A model generated the notes under the pieces. The model was not told where the DNA came from. It did no database searches and saw nothing but the letters and a program-made list of their open reading frames with translations. The position numbers were made by a program, and so were the translations under genes. A DNA stretch of 64,000 nucleotides from CAYJCL01 sp964370475. GTDB taxonomy: Bacteria > Bacillota_I > Bacilli_A > RF39 > UBA660. Location: contig CAYJJI010000002.1 in NCBI GenBank assembly GCA_964370475.1, positions 34,965-98,964 of the forward strand, in the 5' to 3' direction. This document shows, in pieces, positions 54,267 to 63,985 of the stretch; positions within the stretch are counted from its first letter, which is position 1, and every line of letters starts with the position of its first letter.

Positions 54267-54382
54267 GTTAGTTGCTTACGTCCTTTTGCTCTTCTTGATT
54301 TTAAAACATTAGTTTCTTTACGAGCGAAAAATCCGTGTTTTTTAGCTTTTTTACGATTATTAGGTTGAAAAGTTCTTTTCAT
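54260..54382 (-). CDS. rpmH: 50S ribosomal protein L34 (40 aa)
   Basis: MKRTFQPNNRKKAKKHGFF, then ARKETNVLKSRRAKGRKQLTK. Clear L34, but four residues shorter than the usual 44, missing part of the KNGR/VLARR loop. GGAGG is about eight bases before ATG. The gene is 40 codons. Confidence 0.97.
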   Translation of the reverse strand: MKRTFQPNNRKKAKKHGFFARKETNVLKSRRAKGRKQLTK

Positions 54383-54593
54383 AATTTGCACCTCCTCTAA
54401 ACAAGTCTCCTTATTATAGTATTATAATGCTTGAATTGTCAAGTTTTTATCGTACTTTTTTTGATATGAATTTGTTTGATAATTTTGTTGATTTATTTTT
54501 TTTATAATATTCATTGAAAATTTATTTAATATTGATTAACTAATTTACAATTTTTTATATTTTTAAGGTTTAAGGTTGTTGAGTACTTATTAG

Positions 54594-54801
54594 TTATCAA
54601 CATTTATCAATTTTCATTTAGCAACTTTTAAATCCTTTGTTTAAGGTGATATATGAATTTTATCAACAGTTACCTGTGGATATGTGGATAACTTTTTTAA
54701 CATGTTATTAAATTTTTTTTAGAAAGTTGTTGATAAGTTGTTAAATATCTTATATTATAGATAAAGTTTTGTTGATAAGTTTGTTGATATCTTGTTGATA
54801 A
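54594..54801. other. oriC DnaA-box cluster upstream of dnaA
   Basis: Bases 54383-54875 hold no gene. DnaA boxes: TTATCAACA at 54594-54602 and 54660-54668; TGTGGATAT 54675-54683 and TGTGGATAA 54683-54691 (exact consensus, shared base); TGTTGATAA 54728-54736, 54770-54778 and 54793-54801; TGTTGATAT 54782-54790. Most face one way, which guides the helicase-loading side. Confidence 0.9.
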
Positions 54802-54850
54802 ATAAAAAATACTTTTATTTTTTGGATTATTAAGTTAAAATATTTTATAC
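54802..54850. other. AT-rich stretch, likely DNA-unwinding element
   Basis: Almost wholly A/T between the last box and dnaA, beside the densest boxes. Position fits the unwinding element. Overlaps the dnaA promoter. Confidence 0.6.
54822..54850 (+). promoter_or_regulatory. dnaA promoter
   Basis: TTGGAT (54822-54827), 17-base spacer, TTATAC (54845-54850). A DnaA-box-like TGTGGATTA (54855-54863) sits at the start point, consistent with autorepression. Confidence 0.7.
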
Positions 54851-54875
54851 ATGTTGTGGATTAGGAGGTAATGTT

Positions 54876-56234
54876 ATGGATGAAAATCAAATTTATAAAC
54901 AATTTTTAGAGTTAATAAAAGACAATTTGAATAATGTTTCTTATAACACTTGGTTTTCTAATAGTAACATTGTCTCAATAGACAGTAGTAAAATGGTTAT
55001 TTCAGTTCCTGGTGAGATGTATAAAAATCATATTATGAGGAATTATCATGATATTATTGTTGATTCATTATATAAAATAACTGGAGATATGCTAGATATT
55101 GAAGTTATTTTAGAAGAAGAGTTAAATAGTTTGAACTTATTAAATCCTAATCTAGTAGAGGAAATTGCTGTTCAAAAGGTAGATAATTTTGAAAGTAATT
55201 TAATAAAACAATATACTTTTGATAATTATATGATGGGTGATACCAATAGATTTGCTAAAACAAGTGCACAGACTGTTGCTTTGGCTCCTGGTAAGACATA
55301 TAATCCTTTATTCATTTATGGAAGAAGCGGCCTTGGTAAAACACATTTAATGCATGCTATAGGTAATTATATCGTTGAAAATAGTAGTTTAAGAGTTTTA
55401 TATACATCTAGTGATGAATTTAGAAATGATTATACTGGTTTAGCTAATTTAAAACCCTATGAAAATACACTTGATTATATTAATAATTTCAAAAAGAAAT
55501 ATCGGGATATAGATGTACTTATAATAGATGATATCCAATATTTAGTGGGTGCAGAAAAAACTCAGGAAGAATTTTTCCATACTTTTAATGAGTTGCACAG
55601 AGCTAACAAGCAAATTATTATTAGTTCTGATAGATCTCCAGATGATTTAAAGTTACTTCAAGATAGACTTAGAAGTCGGTTTACTTGGGGACTACCAGTA
55701 GATATTTATCCTCCAGACTTTGAATTAAAGTGTTTAATTATTAAAGATAAATTGAAACACTATACTTTTGGAGATAGAATGAGTGAAGATGCTATTGAGT
55801 ACGTTGCTAATAATTGTGATGGTGATGTTAGAAAATTAGAGGGAATTATAAATAGGTTGAGTGCAATGGTAGCAATAAATGTTCCAGATAAAATAACTTT
55901 GGAGCTTGCTATAGACTACACTAAAGACTATTTACCTAAGAATTTTTATAAAAATAATCATATATCTAATATACAGAAAGCTGTTTCTGATCACTATAAA
56001 ATTACTGTGGAAATGATGAAAAGTCGTAAGAGAAGTAATAATATAGCCTATCCTAGGCAAATAGCTATGTATTTGTGTAGAGTATTAACTGATGAATCTT
56101 TTCCTAAGATAGGATTAGAGTTTGGAAATAGAGACCATTCGACAGTTATTCATGCTTGTGATAAAATTGAAAGTGATATGAAGAGTAATTCTCAGTTAAA
56201 AAATATCATTGAAGAAATAAAAGATGTTTTGTGA
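54876..56234 (+). CDS. dnaA: Chromosomal replication initiator DnaA
   Basis: 452 aa. Domain I about 1-85, AAA+ domain with GRSGLGKT at about 149-156 and DDIQYL, and domain IV box-binding signature LEFGNRDHSTVIHACDKI. Opens oriC and loads DnaB. AGGAGGT upstream of ATG; ends in TGA. Confidence 0.99.
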   Translation: MDENQIYKQFLELIKDNLNNVSYNTWFSNSNIVSIDSSKMVISVPGEMYKNHIMRNYHDIIVDSLYKITGDMLDIEVILEEELNSLNLLNPNLVEEIAVQKVDNFESNLIKQYTFDNYMMGDTNRFAKTSAQTVALAPGKTYNPLFIYGRSGLGKTHLMHAIGNYIVENSSLRVLYTSSDEFRNDYTGLANLKPYENTLDYINNFKKKYRDIDVLIIDDIQYLVGAEKTQEEFFHTFNELHRANKQIIISSDRSPDDLKLLQDRLRSRFTWGLPVDIYPPDFELKCLIIKDKLKHYTFGDRMSEDAIEYVANNCDGDVRKLEGIINRLSAMVAINVPDKITLELAIDYTKDYLPKNFYKNNHISNIQKAVSDHYKITVEMMKSRKRSNNIAYPRQIAMYLCRVLTDESFPKIGLEFGNRDHSTVIHACDKIESDMKSNSQLKNIIEEIKDVL

Positions 56235-56304
56235 TGTTGATAACTCTGATGTTATCAACATGAGTAAATCCAGTGTTTACTTGATAAAATCGTACTTATC
56301 AACA
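56235..56304. other. DnaA boxes between dnaA and dnaN
   Basis: TGTTGATAA 56235-56243, TTATCAACA 56252-56260 (together a near-perfect inverted repeat) and TTATCAACA 56296-56304. The last overlaps where a dnaN -35 would lie. With the upstream cluster this gives a bipartite origin like that of B. subtilis. Confidence 0.85.
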
Positions 56305-56314
56305 TTATAAACAC

Positions 56315-56320
56315 TATAAT
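56315..56320 (+). promoter_or_regulatory. -10 of the dnaN promoter
   Basis: TATAAT; a good -35 is lacking but DnaA box 56296-56304 covers its position. Confidence 0.45.
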
Positions 56321-56362
56321 AATAAATAATATATTATATAAATAAGAAAGAAGGAAAAAAAT

Positions 56363-57484
56363 ATGAAATTTTCAATTGAAAAAAGTTTATTGTTAGAAAA
56401 TCTAAATTATGTATCGAAGGCTTTATCTTCTAAGAACATTATACCTATATTAAATGGTATTAAGATAGAGTTAAATAGTGAAGGTTTATTTTTTACAGCT
56501 AGTGATAGTGAATTAACTATTAGATCTTTTGTGGAAAAGAAGAAGATTACTAACATAGAAGATGAAGGAGTTATTATATTACAGAGTAAATTAATTATTG
56601 ATTTAATTAGAAAAATGCCTAGTGATATAATAAATATTAATTTAGTAGATGGGCATAAGATTAAGATAGAATGTGAAGCTGTTCAATATGATTTAAATAT
56701 CTTAGATCCTAGTGAGTATCCTAATTTAAAATGGGAAGATAATAAAAATCCTATAATCATTAAAAGTAAAGTTTTTAAATCTATTATTAATCAAACTTCA
56801 TTTGCTATATCTACACAAGAAACTAGACCGGTATTAAAAGGAATAAATTTCAAAATTAATGATGATGTTTTAGAATGTACTGCAACTGATTCATATAGAT
56901 TAGCTAAAAAGAATATAAAATTAAATAATTCTGTTGATGAACAAGTAGACATTGTTATTCCAGGACGTAACATTATGGAGTTAGATAAGATTTTAACTGA
57001 AGATGATATTGATTTAGAGTTACATATATTTAGTAATAAAGTTTTATTTAAATATGAAAATATCTTATTTCAATCTAATTTAATAGGAGAAAGTTATCCT
57101 AATACTAGTAATTTAATACCTACTGACTTTCAAATTATTGTTAATATAAACTTAAATGATTATTATGCTGCTGTTGATAGAGCTGCATTACTTACTTTAG
57201 GTAAAGATAAGAATATTATAAAGATGAAAATTAAAAATGAACAAATGGTTATTAATTCATTTGCTTCTGAAATAGGAAAAGTGGAAGAAAAATTAGCTAT
57301 TGAAACATCTAAAGATGCTGAAATTGAGATATCTTTTAGTGCTAAATATATGTTAGATGCACTAAAAACTATCAAAGATGAAAATATATTAATATTATTA
57401 AGTGGTGAAGTTAAACCTTTAATTATAAAATCAGTTACTGATGAGTCATTAATTCAATTGATTTTACCTATTAAAACTTATTAA
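56363..57484 (+). CDS. dnaN: DNA polymerase III beta clamp
   Basis: 373 aa sliding clamp of three similar domains; starts MKFSIEKSLLLENL and contains RPVLKGINFKI. GAAGGA upstream. Followed by a terminator, so in this genome it is not linked to recF by read-through alone. Confidence 0.98.
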   Translation: MKFSIEKSLLLENLNYVSKALSSKNIIPILNGIKIELNSEGLFFTASDSELTIRSFVEKKKITNIEDEGVIILQSKLIIDLIRKMPSDIININLVDGHKIKIECEAVQYDLNILDPSEYPNLKWEDNKNPIIIKSKVFKSIINQTSFAISTQETRPVLKGINFKINDDVLECTATDSYRLAKKNIKLNNSVDEQVDIVIPGRNIMELDKILTEDDIDLELHIFSNKVLFKYENILFQSNLIGESYPNTSNLIPTDFQIIVNINLNDYYAAVDRAALLTLGKDKNIIKMKIKNEQMVINSFASEIGKVEEKLAIETSKDAEIEISFSAKYMLDALKTIKDENILILLSGEVKPLIIKSVTDESLIQLILPIKTY

Positions 57485-57488
57485 TTAG

Positions 57489-57516
57489 ACAATTATTTAT
57501 ATAATTGTTTTTTTTT
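57489..57516 (+). terminator. Terminator after dnaN
   Basis: ACAATTAT...ATAATTGT followed by a T run. Confidence 0.85.
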
Positions 57517-57579
57517 CGACATGATTCGACAAATTATGACAATAAAATAGTGTATAAGGTTCTTCGAAAGGGGAATTTT

Positions 57580-58020
57580 ATGGAAAATTATGAAATTAAT
57601 AGATATACACTAGCTGTTATATCTGAGGAGGATAAGACTAAAATATATGAAGTGGATAACTCATATGTTATCAACACTTCTACTAAATCTATAATGGAAA
57701 ATAGTTGTGAATATTTTGGTAGTTCATTAAGTGGAAGGCAAGTAGGTACAACAAAGTTAACGGGAGTTACTCACAAAGTACCTATAATTATAGAGGAGAC
57801 TAATAAAATTATATTTTTTCCTACGTCTTCACCACGAAATAAAGATTGTAGTTGGATTTCATTAAAGCATATCAAGAGTTATTACAATGTTGATAATTGC
57901 TTGTGTATTGAATTTAAAAATGGTGAAAAATTATTTTTGGATACTAGTTTTAATGTTTTTGATAACCAAGTATTAAGATCTTGTCGATTAGAGTCAATTT
58001 TAACTGATAGAATTAGTTAA
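57580..58020 (+). CDS. comK: ComK-like competence transcription factor, C-terminally short
   Basis: 146 aa. ENSCEYFGSSLSGRQVGT, THKVPIIIEE, FFPTSSPRNKDCSWISLKHI and FDNQVLRSCRL align well with ComK, the activator of DNA uptake genes, as I know its B. subtilis form. It stops at LTDRIS, about 45 residues early, so it lacks the C-terminal FMLYP motif that MecA uses to hand ComK to ClpCP. ATG 57580 with GGGG upstream is preferred over a longer in-frame start at 57505. Lies where yaaA normally is, flanked by two terminators. Confidence 0.85.
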   Translation: MENYEINRYTLAVISEEDKTKIYEVDNSYVINTSTKSIMENSCEYFGSSLSGRQVGTTKLTGVTHKVPIIIEETNKIIFFPTSSPRNKDCSWISLKHIKSYYNVDNCLCIEFKNGEKLFLDTSFNVFDNQVLRSCRLESILTDRIS

Positions 58021-58028
58021 ATTAGTGT

Positions 58029-58055
58029 AAAAAACCTTTAATTGAGGTTTTTTTT
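58029..58055 (+). terminator. Terminator after comK
   Basis: AAAACCT...AGGTTTT with a long T run. Confidence 0.85.
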
Positions 58056-58059
58056 GTGT

Positions 58060-58065
58060 TATAAT
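58060..58065 (+). promoter_or_regulatory. -10 of a recF promoter
   Basis: TATAAT directly after the comK terminator; recF-gyrB-gyrA can then be expressed independently of dnaN and comK. Confidence 0.55.
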
Positions 58066-58110
58066 GTATTTAGGTATAGGAGTACTAATTTATAGGTAAG
58101 GGGCTTTAAA

Positions 58111-59199
58111 ATGCAAATTATTAATTTAAAACTAGTTAACTATCGAAATTATTCTAAATTAGATTTGAAATTTAGTAGTAAATTTAATTTGATTTATGGA
58201 AAAAATGGGATGGGGAAAACTAATTTAGTTGAAAGCATATATGTATTGGCTCTTACTAAATCCTTTAGAAGTTCTGTAGATAAGATTTTGATAAAAGAAA
58301 ATTCTATGTTTGCAAAGGTAGAGGCTGATGTTTTAAAGAAAAGATTAAATTCTTATAAAATAGTAATCAGTAACGAAGGTAAGAGAGTTAAGATTAATGA
58401 AAATAATGTGTCTAAATTGAGTGATTATATATCACTAATTGGTGTTGTTTTGTTTAATCCTGATGATTTGAGAGTTGTTAAAGATAGTCCAAATACCAGA
58501 AGAAAAGCATTAAATATTGATATTTCTCAAATAAATAATAATTATTTAGCTTATTTGAATAATTATAATAAAATATTGAAGCAGAGAAATACTTTTTTGA
58601 AAAATGCTAAAGTAGAGAGTAGTCAGTATATAGAATCTTTAAATGAGCAATTAGCTTCTTATGGTCTTAAAATTTTTAATGAACGTAAGAAAATTATTGA
58701 ATTAATCAATAGTAAAACTTCTGTTATTTATAAGAGAATAATGAAGACTGGTAATTTAGAGATTAAGTATATAAGTGATTATGATAATAAGAATTTTGAT
58801 GACATTTTGGATATGTATCGAAATAATTATAATAGGGATTTATTACTTAGAAGTACTTTATTAGGTATTCATAAAGATGATTATTTGTTTTATTTAGATG
58901 GTCATTTAATGAAGGAATATGCTAGTGAGGGACAGCAAAAGAATGCTATTATTGCTTATAAATTTGCTCTAATAAGTGTTTTTGAGGAAATAAATTCAGA
59001 TTTGCCTATATTAATTTTAGATGATTTATTCAGTGAATTAGATATTGAAAAGATTAATAATATATTAAAGTTAATAGATGATAGGTTACAAGTTTTTATA
59101 ACTACTACTGAGATTGATAATGTCGAGAAAGTAGTTTTAAATAAGTCTAAATGTTTTTTAGTAGAAAATGGATTAATCAAGGAGGGTATAGATGAGTAA
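58111..59199 (+). CDS. recF: DNA replication and repair protein RecF
   Basis: 362 aa SMC-like ATPase. Walker A GKNGMGKT about 30-37, signature YASEGQQKN, Walker B LPILILDDLFSELD. Loads RecA at gaps. Overlaps gyrB by 8 bp. Confidence 0.98.
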   Translation: MQIINLKLVNYRNYSKLDLKFSSKFNLIYGKNGMGKTNLVESIYVLALTKSFRSSVDKILIKENSMFAKVEADVLKKRLNSYKIVISNEGKRVKINENNVSKLSDYISLIGVVLFNPDDLRVVKDSPNTRRKALNIDISQINNNYLAYLNNYNKILKQRNTFLKNAKVESSQYIESLNEQLASYGLKIFNERKKIIELINSKTSVIYKRIMKTGNLEIKYISDYDNKNFDDILDMYRNNYNRDLLLRSTLLGIHKDDYLFYLDGHLMKEYASEGQQKNAIIAYKFALISVFEEINSDLPILILDDLFSELDIEKINNILKLIDDRLQVFITTTEIDNVEKVVLNKSKCFLVENGLIKEGIDE

Positions 59200-61108
59200 T
59201 ACAAATTATTCGGATAGCGATATTCAAGTATTAGAAGGTTTAGAAGCAGTACGTAAAAGACCAGGTATGTATATTGGTAGTACTGGAGAGAAAGGTTTAC
59301 ACCATTTAGTTTGGGAAATAGTTGATAATTCTGTAGATGAATCACTTGCTGGTTATTGTGATGATATTGAAGTTATTATTGGTAAAAGTAATACAATTAC
59401 TGTTAGAGATGATGGTCGTGGAATGCCAACTGGTATGAATGCTAAATCTGGTGTTTCGACTGTAGAAACTATTTTTACAGTATTACATGCTGGAGGTAAG
59501 TTTGGTGGAGAAGGATACAAGGTATCTGGAGGATTACATGGAGTAGGTGCTTCAGTAGTAAACGCCTTGTCTTCATGGTTAGAAGTTAAAGTATATAGAG
59601 AAGGTAAAATTCATTATCAAAGATTTGAAAATGGTGGAAAACCTGTGGATACATTAAAGGTTATCGACAGTTGTGATGTAGAAAGAACTGGAACAGAAGT
59701 TACTTTTGCTCCTGATCCAGAAATTTTCACTGAAACTACTATATTTAATTATGATACTTTAGCTACTCGTTTAAGGGAATTAGCGTTTTTAAATAAGGGT
59801 TTAAGAATAATTTTAATTGATGAACGTGAAGATGATAAGAAAAATGAATTTTTATATCATGGTGGTATTATTGAGTACGTAATGATGCTTAATAAAACAA
59901 AAAAAGGAATACATGAAAATGTTATTTATGTTGATGGAAAAGATAAGGATATTCAAATTGAAGTAGCTTTTCAATATAATGAAAGTTATAATTCATCTGT
60001 TTATTCTTTTACAAATAATATTAATACTTATGAAGGTGGTACTCACGAAGATGGGGTTAAAAATGCACTTACTAGAGTAATTAATAATTATGCAAAAACT
60101 AATAAATTAGTTAAAGAAGCTGATGATGCTTTGGCTGGAGAAGATGTTAGAGAAGGTATTACAATGATTATTTCTTGTAAACATCCTGATCCTCAATTTG
60201 AAGGTCAAACTAAAACTAAGCTGGGGAATTCTGAAGTTAGAAAGATAGCTTCTGACGTTTTTAGTGCTGGTTTTGAGAGGTTTTTATTGGAATCTCCTGA
60301 TATAGCTAAAATTATTGTAGATAAAGCATTAACAGCTTCTAGAGCTAGATTAGCTGCTAAGAAAGCTCGTGAGTTAACTAGAAGAAAAGGTGGTCTTGAA
60401 ATTACAAATCAATGGGGTAAACTTGCTGATTGTACTAGTAAAGATCCATCAATATCTGAATTATTTATAGTCGAAGGGGATTCTGCTGGTGGTTCTGCTA
60501 AGGGTGGTAGAGATCCTAAAACACAAGCTATTCTTCCTTTAAGAGGTAAAATATTAAATGTTGAAAAAGCTCGTTTAGATAAAGCTTTGAACAATAATGA
60601 AATAAGAAGTTTAATTACTGCTTTTGGTACTGGAATAGGTGATGATTTTGATATTGAAAAGTTGAGATATCATAAAATAGTAATTATGACGGATGCCGAT
60701 GTAGATGGATCTCATATTAGAACATTACTTTTAACACTATTTTACCGCTTTTTTAGACGTATAGTTGAAGATGGGTATATTTATGTTGCCCAACCTCCTT
60801 TATACGTTGTTAAGTATGGTAAATCGGCTAAATACATATTAAATGATTCTGAGTTGGAAGAATATTTAAAAACTTTACCAGAAAATGCTAAGTATGATAT
60901 TGGTAGAAACAAAGGTCTTGGAGAAATGAATGCTCAAGAATTATGTGATACTACTATGAATATAGAGAATCGTACTTTAGTACAAGTTACAATAGAAGAT
61001 GCAATGCTTGCTGATAAGGTATTTGAAACATTAATGGGTGAAGAGGTTGAACCTCGTCGTAACTTTATAGAAACAAATGCACCTTATGCACAGAATTTGG
61101 ATATATAG
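59192..61108 (+). CDS. gyrB: DNA gyrase subunit B
   Basis: 638 aa. GHKL ATPase with DDGRGMP and GGLHGVGASVVNALS, Toprim EGDSAGG near 427, and DADVDGSHI. With GyrA introduces negative supercoils. Confidence 0.99.
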   Translation: MSNTNYSDSDIQVLEGLEAVRKRPGMYIGSTGEKGLHHLVWEIVDNSVDESLAGYCDDIEVIIGKSNTITVRDDGRGMPTGMNAKSGVSTVETIFTVLHAGGKFGGEGYKVSGGLHGVGASVVNALSSWLEVKVYREGKIHYQRFENGGKPVDTLKVIDSCDVERTGTEVTFAPDPEIFTETTIFNYDTLATRLRELAFLNKGLRIILIDEREDDKKNEFLYHGGIIEYVMMLNKTKKGIHENVIYVDGKDKDIQIEVAFQYNESYNSSVYSFTNNINTYEGGTHEDGVKNALTRVINNYAKTNKLVKEADDALAGEDVREGITMIISCKHPDPQFEGQTKTKLGNSEVRKIASDVFSAGFERFLLESPDIAKIIVDKALTASRARLAAKKARELTRRKGGLEITNQWGKLADCTSKDPSISELFIVEGDSAGGSAKGGRDPKTQAILPLRGKILNVEKARLDKALNNNEIRSLITAFGTGIGDDFDIEKLRYHKIVIMTDADVDGSHIRTLLLTLFYRFFRRIVEDGYIYVAQPPLYVVKYGKSAKYILNDSELEEYLKTLPENAKYDIGRNKGLGEMNAQELCDTTMNIENRTLVQVTIEDAMLADKVFETLMGEEVEPRRNFIETNAPYAQNLDI

Positions 61109-61117
61109 GAGGGTTTT

Positions 61118-63559
61118 ATGGATAAATTAGAAACAAAAAGTATTGTTAATGAAATGGAATCATCGTTTTTAGAATATTCGATGAGTGTTATTATATCTCG
61201 TGCACTTCCTGATTTAAGGGATGGTTTAAAACCTGTTCACCGTCGTATTTTATATTCGATGAGTGAAGATGGTTTAACACCTGATAAAGCTTTTCGTAAG
61301 TCTGCAACTACAGTAGGTAATGTGTTAGGGTCTTATCATCCACACGGTGACTCATCTGTTTATGATTCAATGGTTAGAATGGCTCAAGATTTTAGTTATC
61401 GTTATCCTTTAGTTGATGGACATGGTAACTTTGGATCAATAGATGGTGATGGAGCTGCTGCATATAGATATACTGAAGCAAGATTGGATAAAATATCTTT
61501 AGAATTATTGAAAGATATTAACAAGGAAACAGTAGATTTTGTACCAAACTTTGATAATAATAAAAAAGAACCGGTTGTATTACCAAGTAGATATCCAAAT
61601 ATTTTAGTTAATGGTACTATGGGTATTGCTGTTGGTATGGCTACTAATATTCCTCCACATAATTTAGGTGAAGTAATAGACGGTTGTGTGGCTTATATCG
61701 ATAATAATGACATTGAAATTAGTGAATTAATGACTTATATTAAGGGCCCCGATTTCCCTACTGCTGCTAGTATTTTAGGTAATAGTGGTATTAGAAAAGC
61801 TTATGAAACTGGAAAAGGTTCAATTACTATTAGATCTAAAGTGGAGATTGATGAATCTGCTAATAGAACTAGATTAATAATTACTGAATTACCATATCAA
61901 GTTAATAAAAGTACATTTCAAGAACGTATTGGTGAATTAGTTAGAGATAAGATTATTGAAGGAATAGCTGATTTACATGATGAATCTACACATAAAAATG
62001 GTATTAGAGTAGTGGTTACTCTTAAGAAAGAAGCTAATGCTAATGTAGTTTTAAACAATTTATTTAAGCATACTCAATTACAAACTTCATATGGTATTAA
62101 TTTATTAATGTTGGATGGTGGAGTACCAAAGACACTAAATTTAAAGGAAATTATTTCTAAATATATTGATTATCAAAAGTTAGTAATTATTAGAAGAACT
62201 AAATTTGAACTAAAAAAAGCTCAAGATAGAGTACATATATTAGAAGGTTTAAAGATTGCTCTTGATCATATTGATGAAGTTATCAATATTATTAGAAATA
62301 GTGATACTGATGCTATAGCTAAGGAATCTTTAATATCTAAATTTGGCTTATCTGAAATTCAAGCTGAAGCTATTATGGAAATGAAGTTAAGAAGATTAAC
62401 TGGTCTTGAAAAAGATAAAATAGAAAAAGAAATAGCTGAATTAATGGAACTTATTAACAAGTTACAAGCAATATTAAGTAGTGATGAAAAGATATTTGGA
62501 ATTATAAAAGAGGAAATGTTAGAAATTAAGAAACGTTTTGGTGATGAAAGAAGAACTAATATAGATATGACAGCTATTGATTTCATTGAAGATGAGGCGT
62601 TAATACCTGAGGAAAATATCATAATTACACTTACTAACAAGGGATATGTAAAAAGAAGTACTACTGATGTTTATAAATCTCAAAATCGTGGTGGTGTTGG
62701 AGTTAAAGGTATGAGCACAAATGAAGAAGATTTTGTGGAACATATGCTTAATTTATCTACTCATGATTATGTTTTATTCTTCAGTAATAAAGGTAAAGTA
62801 TATAGATTAAAAGGTTATGAAGTTCCTGAATATGGTAGACAAGCTAAGGGATTACCTATTATTAATTTATTACAAATAGAAAAAGATGAAATGATTAATT
62901 CTATTATTAAAATAGGTAAAGAAGAGGAAGTAAGTAACTTATTATTTGTTACTAAGTTAGGACTTGTTAAGAGAACTGCTGTTAGTGAATTCGATCGTAT
63001 TAGAACTAGTGGTAAGATAGCTATTACATTAAAAGAAGATGATGAATTGATTTCAGTTCGTAAAACTAATGGAAATGACATGGTTTTACTTGGGTCTAGT
63101 GCTGGTAGAATGGTTAAATTTAACGAAGATGAAGTAAGAATAATGGGAAGAACAGCTAGTGGAGTTAGAGGTATTAACTTAGATGATGCTAAGTGTATTG
63201 GTGCTGAAATAGCTACTGATGATAATGTTATTATGATTGCTACTGAGTTAGGTTACGGTAAACAAACAAATGTTCGCGAATATAGAACTACTAAAAGAGG
63301 TAGTAAAGGTGTAAAAGCTTTAAATATAACCGATAAAAATGGTTCGATTACAGCATTTAAAGTAGTTAATGGTATACAAGATTTGGTTTTAATAACTAAT
63401 AGTGGTATGATCATTAGAATGCCTTTAGATCAAGTATCTACATTAGGTAGAGTTACTCAAGGATTACGATTAATTAACTTAAAAGATGATCAAAGAGTTG
63501 CTACAATAAGTTTAATAGATAGAGTTTTAGAAGATTCTATTGAAGAGAGTAATGAATAA
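61118..63559 (+). CDS. gyrA: DNA gyrase subunit A
   Basis: 813 aa. Catalytic Tyr118 (AAAYRYTEARL), quinolone region PHGDSSVYDSMVRMAQ with Ser79 and Asp83 (sensitive type), and a GyrA box-like QNRGGVGV in the C-terminal domain, supporting gyrase rather than topoisomerase IV. The last codons form the terminator stem. Confidence 0.99.
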   Translation: MDKLETKSIVNEMESSFLEYSMSVIISRALPDLRDGLKPVHRRILYSMSEDGLTPDKAFRKSATTVGNVLGSYHPHGDSSVYDSMVRMAQDFSYRYPLVDGHGNFGSIDGDGAAAYRYTEARLDKISLELLKDINKETVDFVPNFDNNKKEPVVLPSRYPNILVNGTMGIAVGMATNIPPHNLGEVIDGCVAYIDNNDIEISELMTYIKGPDFPTAASILGNSGIRKAYETGKGSITIRSKVEIDESANRTRLIITELPYQVNKSTFQERIGELVRDKIIEGIADLHDESTHKNGIRVVVTLKKEANANVVLNNLFKHTQLQTSYGINLLMLDGGVPKTLNLKEIISKYIDYQKLVIIRRTKFELKKAQDRVHILEGLKIALDHIDEVINIIRNSDTDAIAKESLISKFGLSEIQAEAIMEMKLRRLTGLEKDKIEKEIAELMELINKLQAILSSDEKIFGIIKEEMLEIKKRFGDERRTNIDMTAIDFIEDEALIPEENIIITLTNKGYVKRSTTDVYKSQNRGGVGVKGMSTNEEDFVEHMLNLSTHDYVLFFSNKGKVYRLKGYEVPEYGRQAKGLPIINLLQIEKDEMINSIIKIGKEEEVSNLLFVTKLGLVKRTAVSEFDRIRTSGKIAITLKEDDELISVRKTNGNDMVLLGSSAGRMVKFNEDEVRIMGRTASGVRGINLDDAKCIGAEIATDDNVIMIATELGYGKQTNVREYRTTKRGSKGVKALNITDKNGSITAFKVVNGIQDLVLITNSGMIIRMPLDQVSTLGRVTQGLRLINLKDDQRVATISLIDRVLEDSIEESNE

Positions 63560-63573
63560 TTACTCTCTTTTTT
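63544..63573 (+). terminator. Terminator of gyrA
   Basis: AGAGAGTAAT GAATA ATTACTCTCT then T run. It contains the stop codon and runs into the first Noc site. Confidence 0.9.
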
Positions 63574-63633
63574 ATTTCCCGGGAAATAATTTAGGTTGTG
63601 GATAATGTTCCACGTGGAACTATATGTTGATAT
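63574..63633. repeat. Composite site module 1 (Noc site, DnaA box, parS, DnaA box)
   Basis: ATTTCCCGGGAAAT 63574-63587 (exact Noc-binding consensus), DnaA-box TGTGGATAA 63597-63605, parS TGTTCCACGTGGAACT 63606-63621 (palindromic core), TGTTGATAT 63625-63633. Sites abut with fixed spacing shared by modules 2 and 3. Confidence 0.9.
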
Positions 63634-63714
63634 CTCCAGAGTTATAAGTGATTTTTCTTAGAATAGTATCATTTTAACTGTGTTATTTATTACCTAATTG
63701 AATTAAGTACATTT

Positions 63715-63773
63715 ATATTTTGGGAAATAATTAATATGTTTATAATGTTTCACGTGAAACAAGTTGTTAATAA
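63715..63773. repeat. Composite site module 2 (degenerate Noc site)
   Basis: Half Noc site GGGAAAT to 63728 with a decayed left half; box-like TGTTTATAA 63737-63745; exact parS TGTTTCACGTGAAACA 63746-63761; TGTTAATAA 63765-63773. Confidence 0.8.
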
Positions 63774-63816
63774 CTATAGAGATTATATTAATTATGTAAT
63801 TTTTTTAATCAATTAT

Positions 63817-63875
63817 ATTTCCCGGGAAATAATTTACTTGTGGATAATGTTCCACGTGAAACTATGTGTTGATAA
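63817..63875. repeat. Composite site module 3
   Basis: ATTTCCCGGGAAAT 63817-63830, TGTGGATAA 63839-63847, parS TGTTCCACGTGAAACT 63848-63863, TGTTGATAA 63867-63875. Confidence 0.9.
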
Positions 63876-63985
63876 CAATAATTCGTTAATTTTATAAGTG
63901 ATGAATCTTTTCTGATTAATTATTGTTTTTATATTTTTTTCATCATAGTAATTATTTAGGTTAATTAGGTATATTAAATACCTTA

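Noticed and set aside
54876..56234. Mycoplasma code (UGA as Trp)
   Set aside because: dnaA ends at TGA and a full RF2 gene is present.
57505..57579. N-terminal extension of comK
   Set aside because: The extra 25 residues overlap the terminator region after dnaN and have no ribosome-binding site; GGGG precedes ATG 57580.
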